This document shows, piece by piece, positions 1 to 33,042 of a stretch of 64,000 bases of DNA; within the stretch, counting starts at the first letter, position 1; each line of letters starts with the position of its first letter. The notes under the pieces were generated by a model. It saw nothing but the letters and a program-made list of their open reading frames with translations. It had not been told where the DNA came from and did no database searches. The position numbers were made by a program, and so were the translations under genes. The stretch is from Amoebidium appalachense (taxonomy: Eukaryota; Ichthyosporea). The DNA lies in NCBI GenBank assembly GCA_963693365.1, contig CAVNZM010000011.1, forward strand, positions 7,316,001-7,380,000, in the 5' to 3' direction.

Positions 1-228
1 TTAGAGACTGGCCTCTATAAACTTCTACAGAAACAGCCAGATTATCTACCAAATTTCCACTTCACGTATGTAGATATTTTTGGATATGTCCGAAGGCGAC
101 CATCCCTTCCCGAAACAAACATAAACCCGTCTGCCAGTAAGTTGTAAATCCAGCTATGTTGTCTCTACTCACCAGACATTCAAATAAATTGTGCCCAATT
201 TCTCTATTCCCACGGCTTCAACATTTAC

Positions 229-286
<58 letters not shown>

Positions 287-434
287 TAGACATGCACACA
301 CATGCGCATACACGCACACGCACACACGCACACACACACACACCCGCCTACACACACACACACACAACACAGAACACATCCAAACACTCCCATCCCCCCC
401 CCCCCCCCCCCCTCCCCCTCCCCAAAATCAACAC
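1..434. repeat. 3' flank of the first gene with a long (CA)n microsatellite
   Basis: Bases 1-230 are complex sequence without a recognisable gene. They lie downstream of the minus-strand stop codon at 435 and are probably its 3' UTR or flank. Bases about 233-285 are an uninterrupted (CA)n, followed by mixed CA/CG-rich repeat to about 370 and a C run at 393-412. No polyadenylation signal is visible on the minus strand. Confidence 0.7.
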
Positions 435-2615
<2,181 letters not shown>

Positions 2616-2835
2616 CGTGCCGTGTGTTGGGTGGGCGGAAGGTGGATTCCGCCGAATGGGTTTCTGTGAGCACATTCATTGGTTAGTTGTCATGCTGCTA
2701 ACAAGGCATGGGAACTGAAGGGGTGGGGGACGGGGAGGAGGAGGAGGGGAGGGGGGGGAGAGGGGGGGGGGGGGGGGGGGAGGGGGGGCTGATGATGTGA
2801 TACACAATCCCACAGACACGTTCCGGGTAACTACG

Positions 2836-3182
2836 GAACAAAGATATGAAAGTACACAAGCAAATAAACAAAACAGAGATACTCGGAAAGTACACAAGTA
2901 AATAAGCAAAACAGAGATATGAATACACAAGCAATAACAGTTCGGATATGAAAATACACAAGCAAATGAACAAAACAGTGAGGTGAAAATGCACAAGCAC
3001 ATAAACAAAACACAAAAACATGAAAATACATAAGCAAAGAAACAGAACAAAACTAGGAAAATACATAAGTAAATAAACAAAACACAGAGATATTAAAGTT
3101 AGATATGAGAATACACAAGCAAACATACACAGCAAAGAAATGCAAATATACGAGCAAACAAATAAAACAAAAGAATGCAACA
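2836..3182. repeat. Degenerate minisatellite, unit about 35-40 bp
   Basis: A diverged A-rich unit recurs about nine times. Each copy has the core ACACAAGCAAATAAACAAAA, usually followed by CAGAGATATGA. Copies differ by substitutions and small indels, so the array looks old. Reading it on the minus strand gives repetitive Cys/Phe/Leu-rich open frames, which I treat as repeat shadows. Confidence 0.75.
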
Positions 3183-22207
<19,025 letters not shown>

Positions 22208-22228
<21 letters not shown>

Positions 22229-22712
22229 TGGTCAAGACAGGTATGTGCGTGCAGCCCGGTTGCGTACGCGCACATAGGTGTATAAAGAGTGCACTAGATG
22301 GTTTGTAGGTTGAACGAGCATGCGGATCTAGACATGTGTGGTATGGTGTAATTACAGTGCTTGTGTCACTCCACATGTGCACATCTGTATTTTTGTGCGT
22401 GGGTAATACTATAGCAGAAAGGGTGTATCTGGTGTTTGTGTCTGCATGCGCGTACATGACAAGCAGAAATACTACCTCTAGATGGTCTAAACAGGTGTGT
22501 GCATGTAGGCCGGTTGTGTACCCGTGCATAGGTGTACGAAGAGTGCAATAATGGTCTATGGTTGATAATTTGAGCAAGCATGCAGACGTTGTGATATGCT
22601 GACACTGTAATGGTAGTGTTTGCGTGGTGCAGATATGACTATGCGTGTGTTTGTGTGTGGGCACTAAAGAACGTGTGTAGCTGGTGTCTGTGTCTGTATG
22701 CGCGTATGTAGG
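22208..22712 (+). repeat. Tandem duplication of the TFIIF alpha terminal exon tail and 3' UTR
   Basis: Sequence from 22208 (end of the last coding exon, stop and 3' flank) reappears from 22461 at an offset of about 253 bp. Shared blocks include AAGCAGAAxTAC, ACCTCTAG, the segment starting GGCCGGTTG and CGAGCATGC/CAAGCATGC, and both copies end in a GCGCGTA block. Divergence is roughly 20 percent by eye. The copy still carries the last codons and stop (KQKYYL then TAG) but no acceptor, so it is probably non-functional. Confidence 0.8.
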
Positions 22713-22755
22713 TCATTTAGTTGGTCACTTCAAACTGTGACAGGAAATAGCGTGC

Positions 22756-22789
<34 letters not shown>

Positions 22790-22809
22790 AGACACACACA
22801 CGTGTGCAT

Positions 22810-22858
<49 letters not shown>

Positions 22859-22864
22859 CACACG

Positions 22865-22957
<93 letters not shown>

Positions 22958-23511
22958 ACACACACACGCTTGCAGGTGGAGGCCATATTCTAACAGCTTG
23001 CACGTTTAGCAGGGATCCTGAGGGGCGCGAATCCGTACAAGCCATGGCCATAACACCCTCCCATCAAGACACACAGGGGTTAATGATGGTGCTTGATACT
23101 GTAGTCACAGGACTTTCCATTCCCCTTCTATATACCGGAATTGATGCATAATCTAGAAAGAATCACACTGTTATCATCGCCGCCATTCGTATGGGCTAGC
23201 GCTGCAATGCAGTTTGTCATTATAGTATTCTGTCAGTGAGCTAAGCTAGCAGGCTTCGTGTCTAGTCTGTTGCAGGCGAGAGGCATCAAACGAAACAAAA
23301 CGAATGCATGTATGTCATATGAATCCTATGTATGTCAGCCCGGGTTGACCAATTGAATCGAAAACTTCGTGACAGTTGTACGGCATATGTGCCATTATGA
23401 CCGAGTCTCTTACAGGATAATTGCCAGGCTGCCTTATAGCTGCTCATTACATTCCAACATTGTTGAGCCTTGATAACTGAAGCAACCTGAAAGTTTATGG
23501 GTAGCAGTGAT

Positions 23512-23563
<52 letters not shown>

Positions 23564-23575
23564 TGTGTGTGTCAC

Positions 23576-23625
<50 letters not shown>

Positions 23626-23920
23626 ATGCGTGTGCGTGCGTGTGCATGAGTGCGTGCGTGCGCGCGCACGCGCGTGTGTGTGGTGTGTGTACGTGTGTCT
23701 GTTACGTGTGTGTGCACGTGTGTATGGCTGTGTGCGGCATACATACCGTTTGTACGTGTGTGTGTGTATGTGTGTGTGTGTGTGTGTGTGTCTCTGTGGC
23801 AATGTCATATGCATGGCGCGTCTCTGTGCGCCCCGAGGTGTTTCTCTCTATCCAGACCTCTCAGAGTACGTACTCTCTCTCCCTCCCTCCCCCCCCCCCC
23901 CCCCCCCCCCCCCTCTCTCT

Positions 23921-23957
<37 letters not shown>

Positions 23958-24110
23958 CTCTCAGCTCTCTCTCTCCCCGAGCCCCTCTTTCTCTAGAGCT
24001 CTTCCCCTTCCCCCAGTCTCTAACTCCCTCCCTCCCTCCCCCCCCCCCCCCCCCCCCTCCCTCCCTCTCTGTCGCTTTGTCTCTCTCTCCCTCTCCCTCT
24101 CTCGCTCCGA

Positions 24111-24179
<69 letters not shown>

Positions 24180-24860
24180 TCTCTCATTCTCTCTCTCTCT
24201 CTTTTCTCTCATTCTCTCTCTCTCTCTCTCATTCTCTCTCTTTTCTCTCATTCTCTCTCTCTCTCTCTCTCTCCCCCCCCGAGGCTCTCTCTCTCTCTCC
24301 CCCTCCCTCTCTCTCTCTCTCTCTCTCTAACGACGCGGTAATTCGCAGTAATCGCGCTAATTACACACCAAACACACACCTTCCTTCTTTTTCATTTCTC
24401 TCCCTCTCTTTTTTTACTACAAATAAGTGCAATAAACATTCAACGGTTTTTGAATCATTGACTGAGGCGTTCAACTGGGTCTACCGTATGATACCTACAA
24501 CAATATTTAATTTCACACCCTGGTCATGGTTTGATTTTGCTCGACCAATCGGAGCTGACTGGCGGTCGCCAACCGTTTCCGACCCCTAAAAACAATAAAT
24601 TCCGGAATAGCATGTGCCTCGATGCATTTACACAGTTACAATAATTTGCATACATGGAATTATCGATGGCTCCTCAGCCGAGCGAAATATTGTTATGATA
24701 TTTATTGCTGTTCTGCGGACGGATACTTTTCTATACTATGAGTATGTAATACTATGTATAATTTTGGCTTGCTTTTTTTTTGTGCCGGAGTCAGTTTTGA
24801 TTGGTCCACAGAACGGCTAATTTGTGCTCATTGGCAGCAAAATTAAGTGCCAATGTGAGT
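22713..24860. other. Spacer with C run, CA/GT repeats and CT/C blocks
   Basis: C run 22757-22787, (CA)n 22806-22970, complex sequence 22975-23510, (GT)n 23515-23660, and CT-rich and poly-C blocks 23875-24328. From 24330 to 24860 the sequence is complex, with several CCAAT/ATTGG motifs and AATAAA at 24594. I find no supportable gene. Confidence 0.6.
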
Positions 24861-24862
24861 TG

Positions 24863-24935
24863 TGATTGGCTGTATGCCAAATTGCGATAAAAAAGACCAT
24901 ATATAGCCAGGCTTAGATGACTAGCGTGCTTCCTA
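24863..24935 (+). promoter_or_regulatory. Candidate promoter with inverted CCAAT box and TATA box
   Basis: ATTGGCTG (24865-24872) lies about 35 bp upstream of TATATAG (24900-24906), with further ATTGG motifs at about 24799, 24829 and 24934. This is the textbook CCAAT-TATA arrangement and would place a transcription start near 24930, on the strand of the protease gene whose first recognised exon is at 26581. The first downstream ATG (24950) opens only a short frame without a signal peptide, so the link to the protease is inferred. Confidence 0.45.
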
Positions 24936-25580
24936 TTGGGTAATAGTCATGAAGAGCAGAAGCTGTCTTGGCTTGGGACGTGACATCGCGTGGCCACAAG
25001 GAAGTATTCACAAGTTCTGATCACAGACTCACACGTTCAACTGATCAACAAAACCTCAGACACGTGTGCAAGCACTATTTCATGTGCGTGTCTGACTTTG
25101 GGCTATAGTCTTCCCATTTTCTATGACAGAACCGAACTTGCCTGGTTTTTTTTTTTTAATGCAGCCTAGAGCAGATTCCGCGTACCAAAACGCAGGCGTT
25201 ATTGAAGACAGCATTCTTTATGCAACACACAACCTGACAGCATCAAAATACAGGAGCACAATACCCACCACCCGTTCCAAAGAAAAACATCTCTAAAACA
25301 AGCTTTATGTATTCTAATGTATACAGCTTCCTGCATAGCTCACGTAGCCAAAATTATCGACTTCTTGGACACGAATCGCCTTCCCTGTGCACCCAATTCT
25401 CACAAAGAGACAACATATTCTGCTGGGAGCTTGCTTTCTTGCCTTCAAAACTAGGAAACGGCGTGAACACGAGAGGTGGTTCGCTCATGCGCGTGCATAG
25501 AAATTGCATATAGGAATATCCAGAGGCCCGGTGTGGGCGTGCGCAAGATGCGGCAGGTTTCACTTCTCATATGCTTTCAG

Positions 25581-25615
25581 GCCGCAATGGTCGCAGCCCT
25601 ACCCCACCCAGCACG
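25581..25615 (+). other. Exon candidate upstream of the protease gene
   Basis: A pyrimidine-rich acceptor (ATATGCTTTCAG, ending 25580) and a good donor (GTAGGT at 25616) bracket 35 nt that are open in two frames. It could be part of the missing 5' portion of the protease, but no phase-consistent chain to 26581 was found. Confidence 0.25.
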
Positions 25616-25982
25616 GTAGGTTGTATGTGCGTGCATGCCCGTGTGTGTGTGTGCGCGTGTGTGCGCGCGCGTGCGTGTTTGTGTGTGTGTTACATCGACT
25701 GGCTTTGTCGCTGCAGCATGGTTTTTACTTTTTCTGCAGGGACAACAAAGGCAACGCCATTTTGTGTGTTCGTGTCTAAGTGCTCTGACGATTTGCAGCG
25801 CATGTTTTAACGACTCGTGAAGATGAGACTTATCCTTTTATGGAGTTAGCCAAGTATGAGACGAGGTGCAAGAGAATCTCTAGTGGTTCACTGTGCTAAC
25901 AGGCACAGTGAAAGTGGTTGTTTACCATGTCATTAGATAGTTCCACGTGGCTTGCAGGAAGTATGCTCTTGTTTCATAGTTC

Positions 25983-26150
25983 GCTCATATTCATAACCTA
26001 GACAATGTAAATGTGTCTTTGCAGAACTTGATGATTACGCTCATATTCATAACCTAGACAATGTAAATGTGTCTTTGCAGAACTTGATGATTACGCTCAT
26101 ATTCATAACCTAGACAATGTAAATGTGTCTTTGCAGAACTTGATGATTAC
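25983..26150 (+). repeat. Three identical tandem copies of a 56-bp unit
   Basis: Copies 25983-26038, 26039-26094 and 26095-26150 look identical base for base. Each unit contains TGTCTTTGCAG, which resembles a splice acceptor, followed by AACTTGATGATTAC. The perfect identity points to a very recent expansion or an assembly duplication. It lies just upstream of the protease exons. Confidence 0.9.
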
Positions 26151-26580
26151 ATGGTCAAACTTCTGTATGTAAATGTGTGTGCATCTGTATGGGTCTGTGT
26201 GCGTAGTCGCTTGAGGAACAAACTAGTTGCTAGTGGGCGTACCAATCACCTTACTCCGTCAACCTTCACCATGGACATGGTGCTTTGATCATCGTGCCGT
26301 GTTTTTTTCTCTGTTGTCCTCATCGTGTCCAAAGTGTATATTTGGTTGGTGGGTTGGTTGTTTAATTGTTTGTGTGTAGATCGGGCTTAGGTGTTAAGGT
26401 TTGGTATTATTTCTTTTTTCTTTTTTTTTTTTTTCCCCCAAACTCGTTCAATATCTTGAGTTTTTTCTTTCGTTCTCTTTTTTTTTTTTTTTTTTTGTGA
26501 GGGGTGGGGGTGGGGGGTGGGGGTCCACAGTTGCTGACGGAAGGGCGAGCAGGAGGGAAGGGGAGGGGGGCTGGGCGCAG

Positions 26581-26730
26581 GACATTACATATCGCATCAC
26601 TGGAGGCCAGTCGGTGGTGAATGTTAAGCCGTGGATGGCTGGCCTGAGATACTTCAAGAATGGAAAGGTAGGTGCATGTGTGTGCGTGTTTGGCATATCT
26701 CCCCCCCCCCCCCCCCCCCCCCCCTCCCCA

Positions 26731-26779
<49 letters not shown>

Positions 26780-27722
26780 CGCGTGTGTGTACGCGCGCGC
26801 ATGCGCAAGTGTTTCGGTACCTGTGGTGTGGAAGTGACAGCAGCCTCAGCATGCCTGTTTTTGTTTTTAGCCGCTGTACAAAAGAGATAGATGCTCGGTG
26901 TGCTGACCCGTGCATGCCTACATTTCGACCTGCTCATACTAAAAGTGTATTTTCCATGATAGGGAACATCTGAGACATGCACGTGTTTGTTTGTGAGGCT
27001 TTGAATATATGTGGTGCCTGTATGCACCACCAACTGACACTGTGTGCACACAGTGGCAGAATTACTGCGGGGCTACACTGATTGCACCGTCATGGGCTCT
27101 AACAGGTACTGTATGTGCACACGCACGTCACGTAGACACACGCGCTGATTCTCACACACGCACACGCACACTCACTCACTCACGCGTATACACAAACACA
27201 CAGAACACACACACACGTACCAGTATCACCACCACCACCACCGCCAACATCCAACATAAGAGAAGAGGAGGGGGAGAAACAAAAAATGGTTGAAGTGCAC
27301 ATGCGCAGTGGCACATATATACAGATGTGCCTCACGCATTGACATACCTGTATGTTCGCATATTGATTCACTGCAAGCCCTGCATGATATTATTGAATGA
27401 TAGCTAGAATCCCACCCACCATAAAAATGTCTTTATGAAACTAAAAAAAAAGTAGGAATATATATTTCATGGTCATTTGCTAATGAAACTGTCGTGTTTG
27501 CGTTTACATACACCTTGCCTAATAATACATTTTGGGGCCTGATCCGAGGGGTATGAATACACAATGTGGCAGTGCACGTCCAGCCCCCATTAATCTTCTC
27601 CCGTCCACCCACAGCGGCTCACTGTGTCGACAAAAACTTCATTCTCAACGACCATGTGTGGGTGGGCGGTAAGAGCTTCGATGACATGAGCCAGTACCAG
27701 GTGTTCGGCGTGGCTTCATACA

Positions 27723-27758
<36 letters not shown>

Positions 27759-28197
27759 CAGTGTGTGGGGGGTGTGTGTCTCAGTGTATGTGGGTGTGTG
27801 TGTGTGTCTGGGTGGGTGTCTGGGCGGTTGGGTGGGTGAGTGAGTGGGTGAAGGGGTGTGTGGGTAGTGTGTGTGTGCGCCCACTTGCATGCTATTTTTC
27901 GTACTTGGGTGTGTACATGTGATATCACCTCTCTCGTGTGTGAGGTTCTGTAATAGATGATCATGTCCCCCTCTTTCCCCAGTCTTCCTTCGCACCAATA
28001 CATGTCTCTCCATGACACATTCATAACCCTCCCCCCTCCCCCCCTTTTTTATATTAAATTCTTTTTCCCCTTCTCCCACACAGTGCCACCCCCTCTGGGA
28101 GCCCTTCAACGGGCTACAACACGATATCTGTCTCCTGCGGCTCAACGGCACATCCGCTCTCAAACCAATCACCCTTAATAACGACATGTATGTGCCT

Positions 28198-28270
<73 letters not shown>

Positions 28271-28765
28271 GAAAGAAAGAAAGAAAAACATGCACACCTC
28301 CTCCCCCGCTTATGTCTCCCCTTTACATTTTGCGGTAGTATCCAACGATAGTAAGCGGCGGCAAAGATGCAAGGACAACGATTGATGACAAGAGATTTCG
28401 TTGTGGTTGATCGGGTGGGTGCTTGTGCATGTCTGTGTGTGTTAAAGGTGTATATGTGGGTAAGCAGGTGTCTGTGTGTGTATGGGTAGGCGTGTGGTAC
28501 TGAATGGCTCGATTATACTACCGTGTGCCTGCACTATCATGGCTTTAAGTGTCATGTTATCTATACTCTGTTGATGTGTTATTTAGTCTACTATCATATG
28601 TTGTGTATTCGTACAGTGGCTAAATCCCCACCCAATGCCTGCAGGCAATACGAGCAACCAGGCATGCAGGCTGTGGTGTCTGGATGGGGCGCTACAGTAG
28701 AGGACAAGGTAACACCCGTCGCGCGCGCGCGCGCGTGTGTGTGTGTCTGTCCCTCGCTGTTCAAT

Positions 28766-28811
<46 letters not shown>

Positions 28812-29131
28812 CCCCCCGACTACACCACCACACACACACACACACGGTTGACAAAAATAGTCAGTGACAAAAATGATGTCATTGAGCCAAATGGTAATAA
28901 TACTTGTGATTGATATCCCTTCTCCACCACTCCCCTGTCCACAAAACAAAAATACGATTATAAGCCACGCCATTCACCCCAGAAGCAAAAACATCCCGAT
29001 AACATTCCATGCCTGGATCCCGTGTGCCCTTTAAGAGATGGCTAACACGTGTTCTTTAAGGGGTCACCGAATGCCAATGAAGTCATGTGGGTGGATGTGC
29101 CGATAGTCGACGACGATGAGTAAGCCCCCCC

Positions 29132-29183
<52 letters not shown>

Positions 29184-29570
29184 CTGGATTCCTGGCTCCT
29201 GTCCTGGACATTCTCTCTGGCAACAATGTTGTAGATGCACGTACTTACACTGAAGGCAAGGACACACACACACACACACACACACACGCGCGCGCGCGTG
29301 CAGTGCACGTGTCAGCGGGTGATGTGCATGCTTTTTGACAAATTCACACACATACCAACACAATGCCCATACGTAATTACACTCATGGAAAATAAGAGGA
29401 AAGAAGAAAAATGCGAATAAAAAAATAAAAACACGCTCAAACTTTCAAAACTTCCATTGGTTGAGCAACATTTACACAACACAACACACACCAGTTAACA
29501 CACACCAGTTTCAAAGCAACCGTGTTCGTACACAACAAACATGCAAGTTTACCAACCAACCAACCAACCT

Positions 29571-29634
<64 letters not shown>

Positions 29635-29764
29635 AGGTGCATAGCCAACTATGCGGACAGATACACCTCACCGGAGATGTTGTGTGCTGGCTACAAGGAG
29701 GGGGTTAAAGACGCATGCTACGGTGACTCGGGGGGACCTTTGTATATCGATGGGCAGGACCTGC

Positions 29765-29814
<50 letters not shown>

Positions 29815-30149
29815 ACATGTGCCATTGAGTGTGGGGGATAGGGGGTGGCGGAACGGCACAGACGGACCGGGGTTTAGTTTTTAGACTTCTGAGTATGTGT
29901 GCATCTGGGGGATTACGAGTTGTGGTGGTATATTCTTTGCACGTAGTATTCTGTATGGTGCAGGCTCACCAAAGAATATACCACCACAACACCTTACGAG
30001 ACACACGAGAGACACAAGGGCATGCATAAAAAACCCTACTTTTGTGTTCGAGGATGTGCTTTGTTTTTTTATGCATACTCTTTTTTGTGGGTGCTGTTCA
30101 CTCTGCTTGTGTTGTCCGTCTAAATGTGTTTCTCGTATTCTATAACACA

Positions 30150-30180
<31 letters not shown>

Positions 30181-30297
30181 TTCCCCCTTTTTTTCCCCCC
30201 CATGACTTGGGCCTCCGCTTCATATTCCTTGTAAATGCTTTGCCACAAGATGCATTGTGTTTTCCGTCATGAATGTGTTCTCCGTACTCTGTGCTAA

Positions 30298-30334
<37 letters not shown>

Positions 30335-30505
30335 TCCTCCTCCTCCTCCTCCCCATCTCCTGTTCTCCCGTCTCAGGTAGGGATTGTGAGCTGGGGCAAT
30401 GGGTGTGGGGAGGCCGGGTTCCACGGAGTGTACACGAGGGTAGCACACTACATCGACTGGATCAACAGCACCGTCGACCAGCCCCTGTCAATATGTACGT
30501 GCATC

Positions 30506-30549
<44 letters not shown>

Positions 30550-30827
30550 TCTCCTCCCCCTCCTCCAAGAAAAATGGAGAGAAAGAAGCCCATCTTTTCT
30601 CTTCCTCACACACCCAGACACACACTCTCTCTCTCCTCTCCCTCCCTCTCTCTCTCGCTCTCTCGTTCTCTCTCTTTTTTTCGTCAAACAAACTGTTTGT
30701 GTGCTCTTTTCTGCAAAATCCACATTGTTGTGTCCGTTTTGAACCTGTACTTAGAGAATGCTAAGTACATGTTAGCATTGTGTCCGTTTTGAACCTGTAC
30801 TTAGCATTCTCTAACACTTTCTGACAC

Positions 30828-30881
<54 letters not shown>

Positions 30882-31561
30882 CTCTTTCCTCACCACAGCC
30901 GGGCGCATGGTACCCGTTCCAGCACTAACTGATGACGACAACACGACGTCACCAAGCCCCCTAAATGCCACCTTGCCTGCCACCATTGTAGAGACACAGG
31001 CACAGTTCACTGCGGCAGCAATAGCAATACAGCCGGAACCTACCCAGTCTGCAGACACACCAACAGACTTGCAAGTTGAGTTGCAGGATGAGCCGCAGCC
31101 GGCAGAGTGTCGGAATATGTGCAAGGTGTATCGCGGGACAATAGAGCAGAGGGTGAGTGTTGTGGGTGTGTGGCGTTTGTGGTGTGTATGGTTTGGTTGT
31201 GTAGGCGGATGGGTAGAACTGGATAAAAGTGTTTTTTTTTTTTTTTTTTTTTTTTTTTTGGGGGGGGGGGGGAAGGGATGTGTTTGGATGTTTTGTGTGT
31301 GTGTGTGTGTGTGTGTGTGCGTGCGTGTGTGTGTGTTTTTGGGTGTGTGTGTGGGGGGTGTCAGTATGTGTGTTACTTTTGTGCAAGGAATATGCACAAG
31401 AAGAATATGTCTCTTGCTGTTGTGTGTGTTTTGTGTAGATGCTCTCATACCATGAGTGTAATTGTTTGCATGTTCACTTTCCGGAACTCCAAATCCACAC
31501 ACTTTGTCTCCGTGAGCCTCCGTGAACCTTCATTTTCTCTTTCTCCCTTTGTTTTTTTCTT

Positions 31562-31600
<39 letters not shown>

Positions 31601-31601
31601 A

Positions 31602-31634
<33 letters not shown>

Positions 31635-32619
31635 ACCACCACCCACCCACCCACCCACCCACCTCCCCCCCCCCCCCCCCGCCTGCATGCACGCACATGC
31701 ACACACCCCTAACCCAATTTTTTAACCCCCAGGACACGTCAACCACATACCGTGTGACAGTCAAGGCCATGCCACAGAGGCGCTACGGCTACCGAGTGTA
31801 TGCAAAGAAGAGGCTGCTTGCATTCTACGAGGCACCAGATGACACCACACTGAGTGTGCTCAGATACCAGGGTATGGAAATCACCCCCTCCCTTCCCCCC
31901 CCTTCCCCCCCTCACCCTTCCCCTTCACCCGTCCCCTCCTCCCCCCGTTCCCTCGTCCTCCCCGGTCGAAAAAGAAATAAAACACGAGAAAAATTGATGG
32001 GATTGTATCCCCGTTAAGAACTTACGACCATCACCCGTGAAACCACTGTCACCACTGACGTTTTGTTTTATTCCTTCGCCTTTCTGTGTGTGTGAGTTTG
32101 GGGTGGGTGGGCGGGCGGGCGGGGCAGGGTGTGTGTGTGTGTGTGTGTGGTATGTTTGTGTGGGTGGGTGGGTGGGTGGGTGGGTGGGTGGGTGGGCGGT
32201 AGGGTGTGTGGGTGGGGGGCCGGGAGGAAGGAAGGAAGGGGGGGGGGGGGGGGGGGGGGGGGGGAGAACATGTGTCCGCTTACAAGGAAGGGAATCAATC
32301 AACTTGCATTCCTACCCCCCTACACACTGTGTGCCTCCTTGTCCTCGTTGCTGTCAACTTGTTTGGCCACACGTTTAACTTAACGTTGTCTTTTTAACCC
32401 AGGCAACCGATTGGTCAACACGGCCAAGGTGTACAGCTACGGGCTGGGGCGTGTGCGCATCTCTTTCTGTGTCAAGAAGGGAGAGTATGTGTGGGATGTG
32501 ACTGCTGCTGCAAATATTGCCGGAGAGTACAAGGTACCTAACCACTAGCTACCCCCCCCCCCCCCCCCCCCCCCCCCCCACCACCACCACCACCACACAC
32601 ACTCACACTCCCCCGACCG

Positions 32620-32672
<53 letters not shown>

Positions 32673-33042
32673 CCCCCTTCGGAATCGGGGAATCTGGATG
32701 AATTAGTTTGGACTCTACCTATGATGGATACACTTCGTGCGTGCTGTGCAGATCTGCAGTAGATCGTGCGTGGTGAATGTGTACTCATACACAAATTCAC
32801 GCAGATCACGTGCTGCACCATATCCGTGGCTGCTTACTCTTCCACCCCCATCATCCCCCCTCCTTCCCCCCTCCCCCCCCTTCCTGCCCCAATGAAAACC
32901 AATTCACTCCCAACCTTTGCGACAATGGATCATAATATATTTTTTTGCTGTTAGAATTGGCATTGTTTTGTGATACTAACGTATCCCCCCCTCACAGCTG
33001 TGGCTAATGGACGCGAACGAACTTGAGGACTGCGACCAATGA
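26581..33042 (+). CDS. Trypsin-like serine protease with linker and novel C-terminal domain (5' end missing)
   Basis: Twelve exons join in perfect phase (1293 nt, 430 residues plus TGA): 26581-26667, 27054-27105, 27615-27724, 28084-28187, 28645-28708, 29061-29119, 29637-29766, 30377-30494, 30899-31152, 31733-31871, 32403-32533 and 32998-33042. The mature N-terminus follows Arg (YR then ITGGQ), the usual zymogen cleavage site. Catalytic His is in AAHC (exon 3), Asp in HDICLLRL (exon 4) and Ser in GDSGGP (exon 7). [10 protein letters not shown] places Asp at the S1 base, so Lys/Arg specificity is expected. The protease domain (about 245 residues) ends [12 protein letters not shown]. Exon 9 encodes an 85-residue Thr/Pro/Asp-rich linker with NxT sites and two Cys. 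Exons 10-12 encode about 105 residues rich in Tyr and alternating hydrophobics, ending ELEDCDQ, unknown to me. Signal peptide and propeptide exons upstream were not identified. An extracellular role is inferred. Confidence 0.9.
28199..28285. repeat. C-then-A composite tract in a protease intron
   Basis: C run 28199-28231 joins directly to an A run 28232-28251, followed by A/G-rich sequence to 28285. It begins about 10 bp after the donor of exon 4. Confidence 0.9.
28767..28810. repeat. C run of about 40 in a protease intron
   Basis: Nearly uninterrupted C from 28770 to 28810, followed by a short CA repeat. The rest of the intron (28850-29050) is complex, with no exon seen. Confidence 0.9.
29125..29181. 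repeat. C-then-A composite tract
   Basis: C run 29125-29152 joins an A run 29153-29181. It starts five bases after the donor of protease exon 6. The remaining intron (29182-29570) holds a (CA)n at 29263-29287 and otherwise complex sequence. Confidence 0.9.
29571..29633. repeat. C-then-A composite tract abutting a splice acceptor
   Basis: C run 29571-29599 joins an A run 29600-29633, which ends in the CAG acceptor of protease exon 7 (exon from 29637). The poly-A replaces the usual pyrimidine tract immediately upstream of the acceptor; the nearest pyrimidines are the C run more than 33 nt upstream. Confidence 0.9.
30053..30180 (+). repeat. Dispersed C-tailed repeat, copy 3 (diverged)
   Basis: Begins GAGGATGTGCTTTG, contains TATGCATACTCTTT as in copies 5 and 6, and ends in CATC followed by a C run of about 30. 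Lies in intron 7 of the protease gene. Membership is likely but diverged. Confidence 0.5.
30188..30330 (+). repeat. Dispersed C-tailed repeat, copy 4 (diverged)
   Basis: Begins CATGACTTGGGCCTCCGCTT, resembling copy 2, contains GATGCATTGTGTTTTCCGTC and ends in a C run (30299-30330). Directly follows copy 3. Confidence 0.5.
30504..30898. repeat. Protease intron 8: C runs and CT-rich sequence
   Basis: C run 30509-30547, CT-rich sequence 30625-30680, a short tandem duplication (about 53 bp, 30730-30815, sharing GTGTCCGTTTTGAACCTG) and a C run 30829-30878 leading to the acceptor. Confidence 0.8.
31153..31732. repeat. Protease intron 9: T-then-G tract, GT, C and CA blocks
   Basis: T run 31232-31259 followed by G run 31260-31272, (GT)n 31295-31336, complex sequence 31370-31560, C run 31563-31600, (CA)n 31603-31633 and C run 31662-31680. 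Confidence 0.85.

Larger units (their letters stand above)
29767..30376. other. Intron 7 of the protease gene
   Basis: Begins with (GT)n 29768-29806. Positions 29881-29990 contain a roughly 45-bp inverted repeat: the sequence around GTGGTGGTATATTCTTTG (29919) returns as its reverse complement near 29974-29990. Two diverged copies of the dispersed C-tailed repeat follow (30053-30180 and 30188-30330). Confidence 0.65.

Noticed and set aside
24950-25021. ATG-initiated frame after the promoter candidate as the protease start
   Set aside because: It encodes only about 23 residues with no signal peptide and no donor in phase with the protease exons.
25154-25296. 43-codon open segment after a strong T-rich acceptor
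   Set aside because: No donor and no phase-consistent partner; it ends in a stop and matches nothing recognised.
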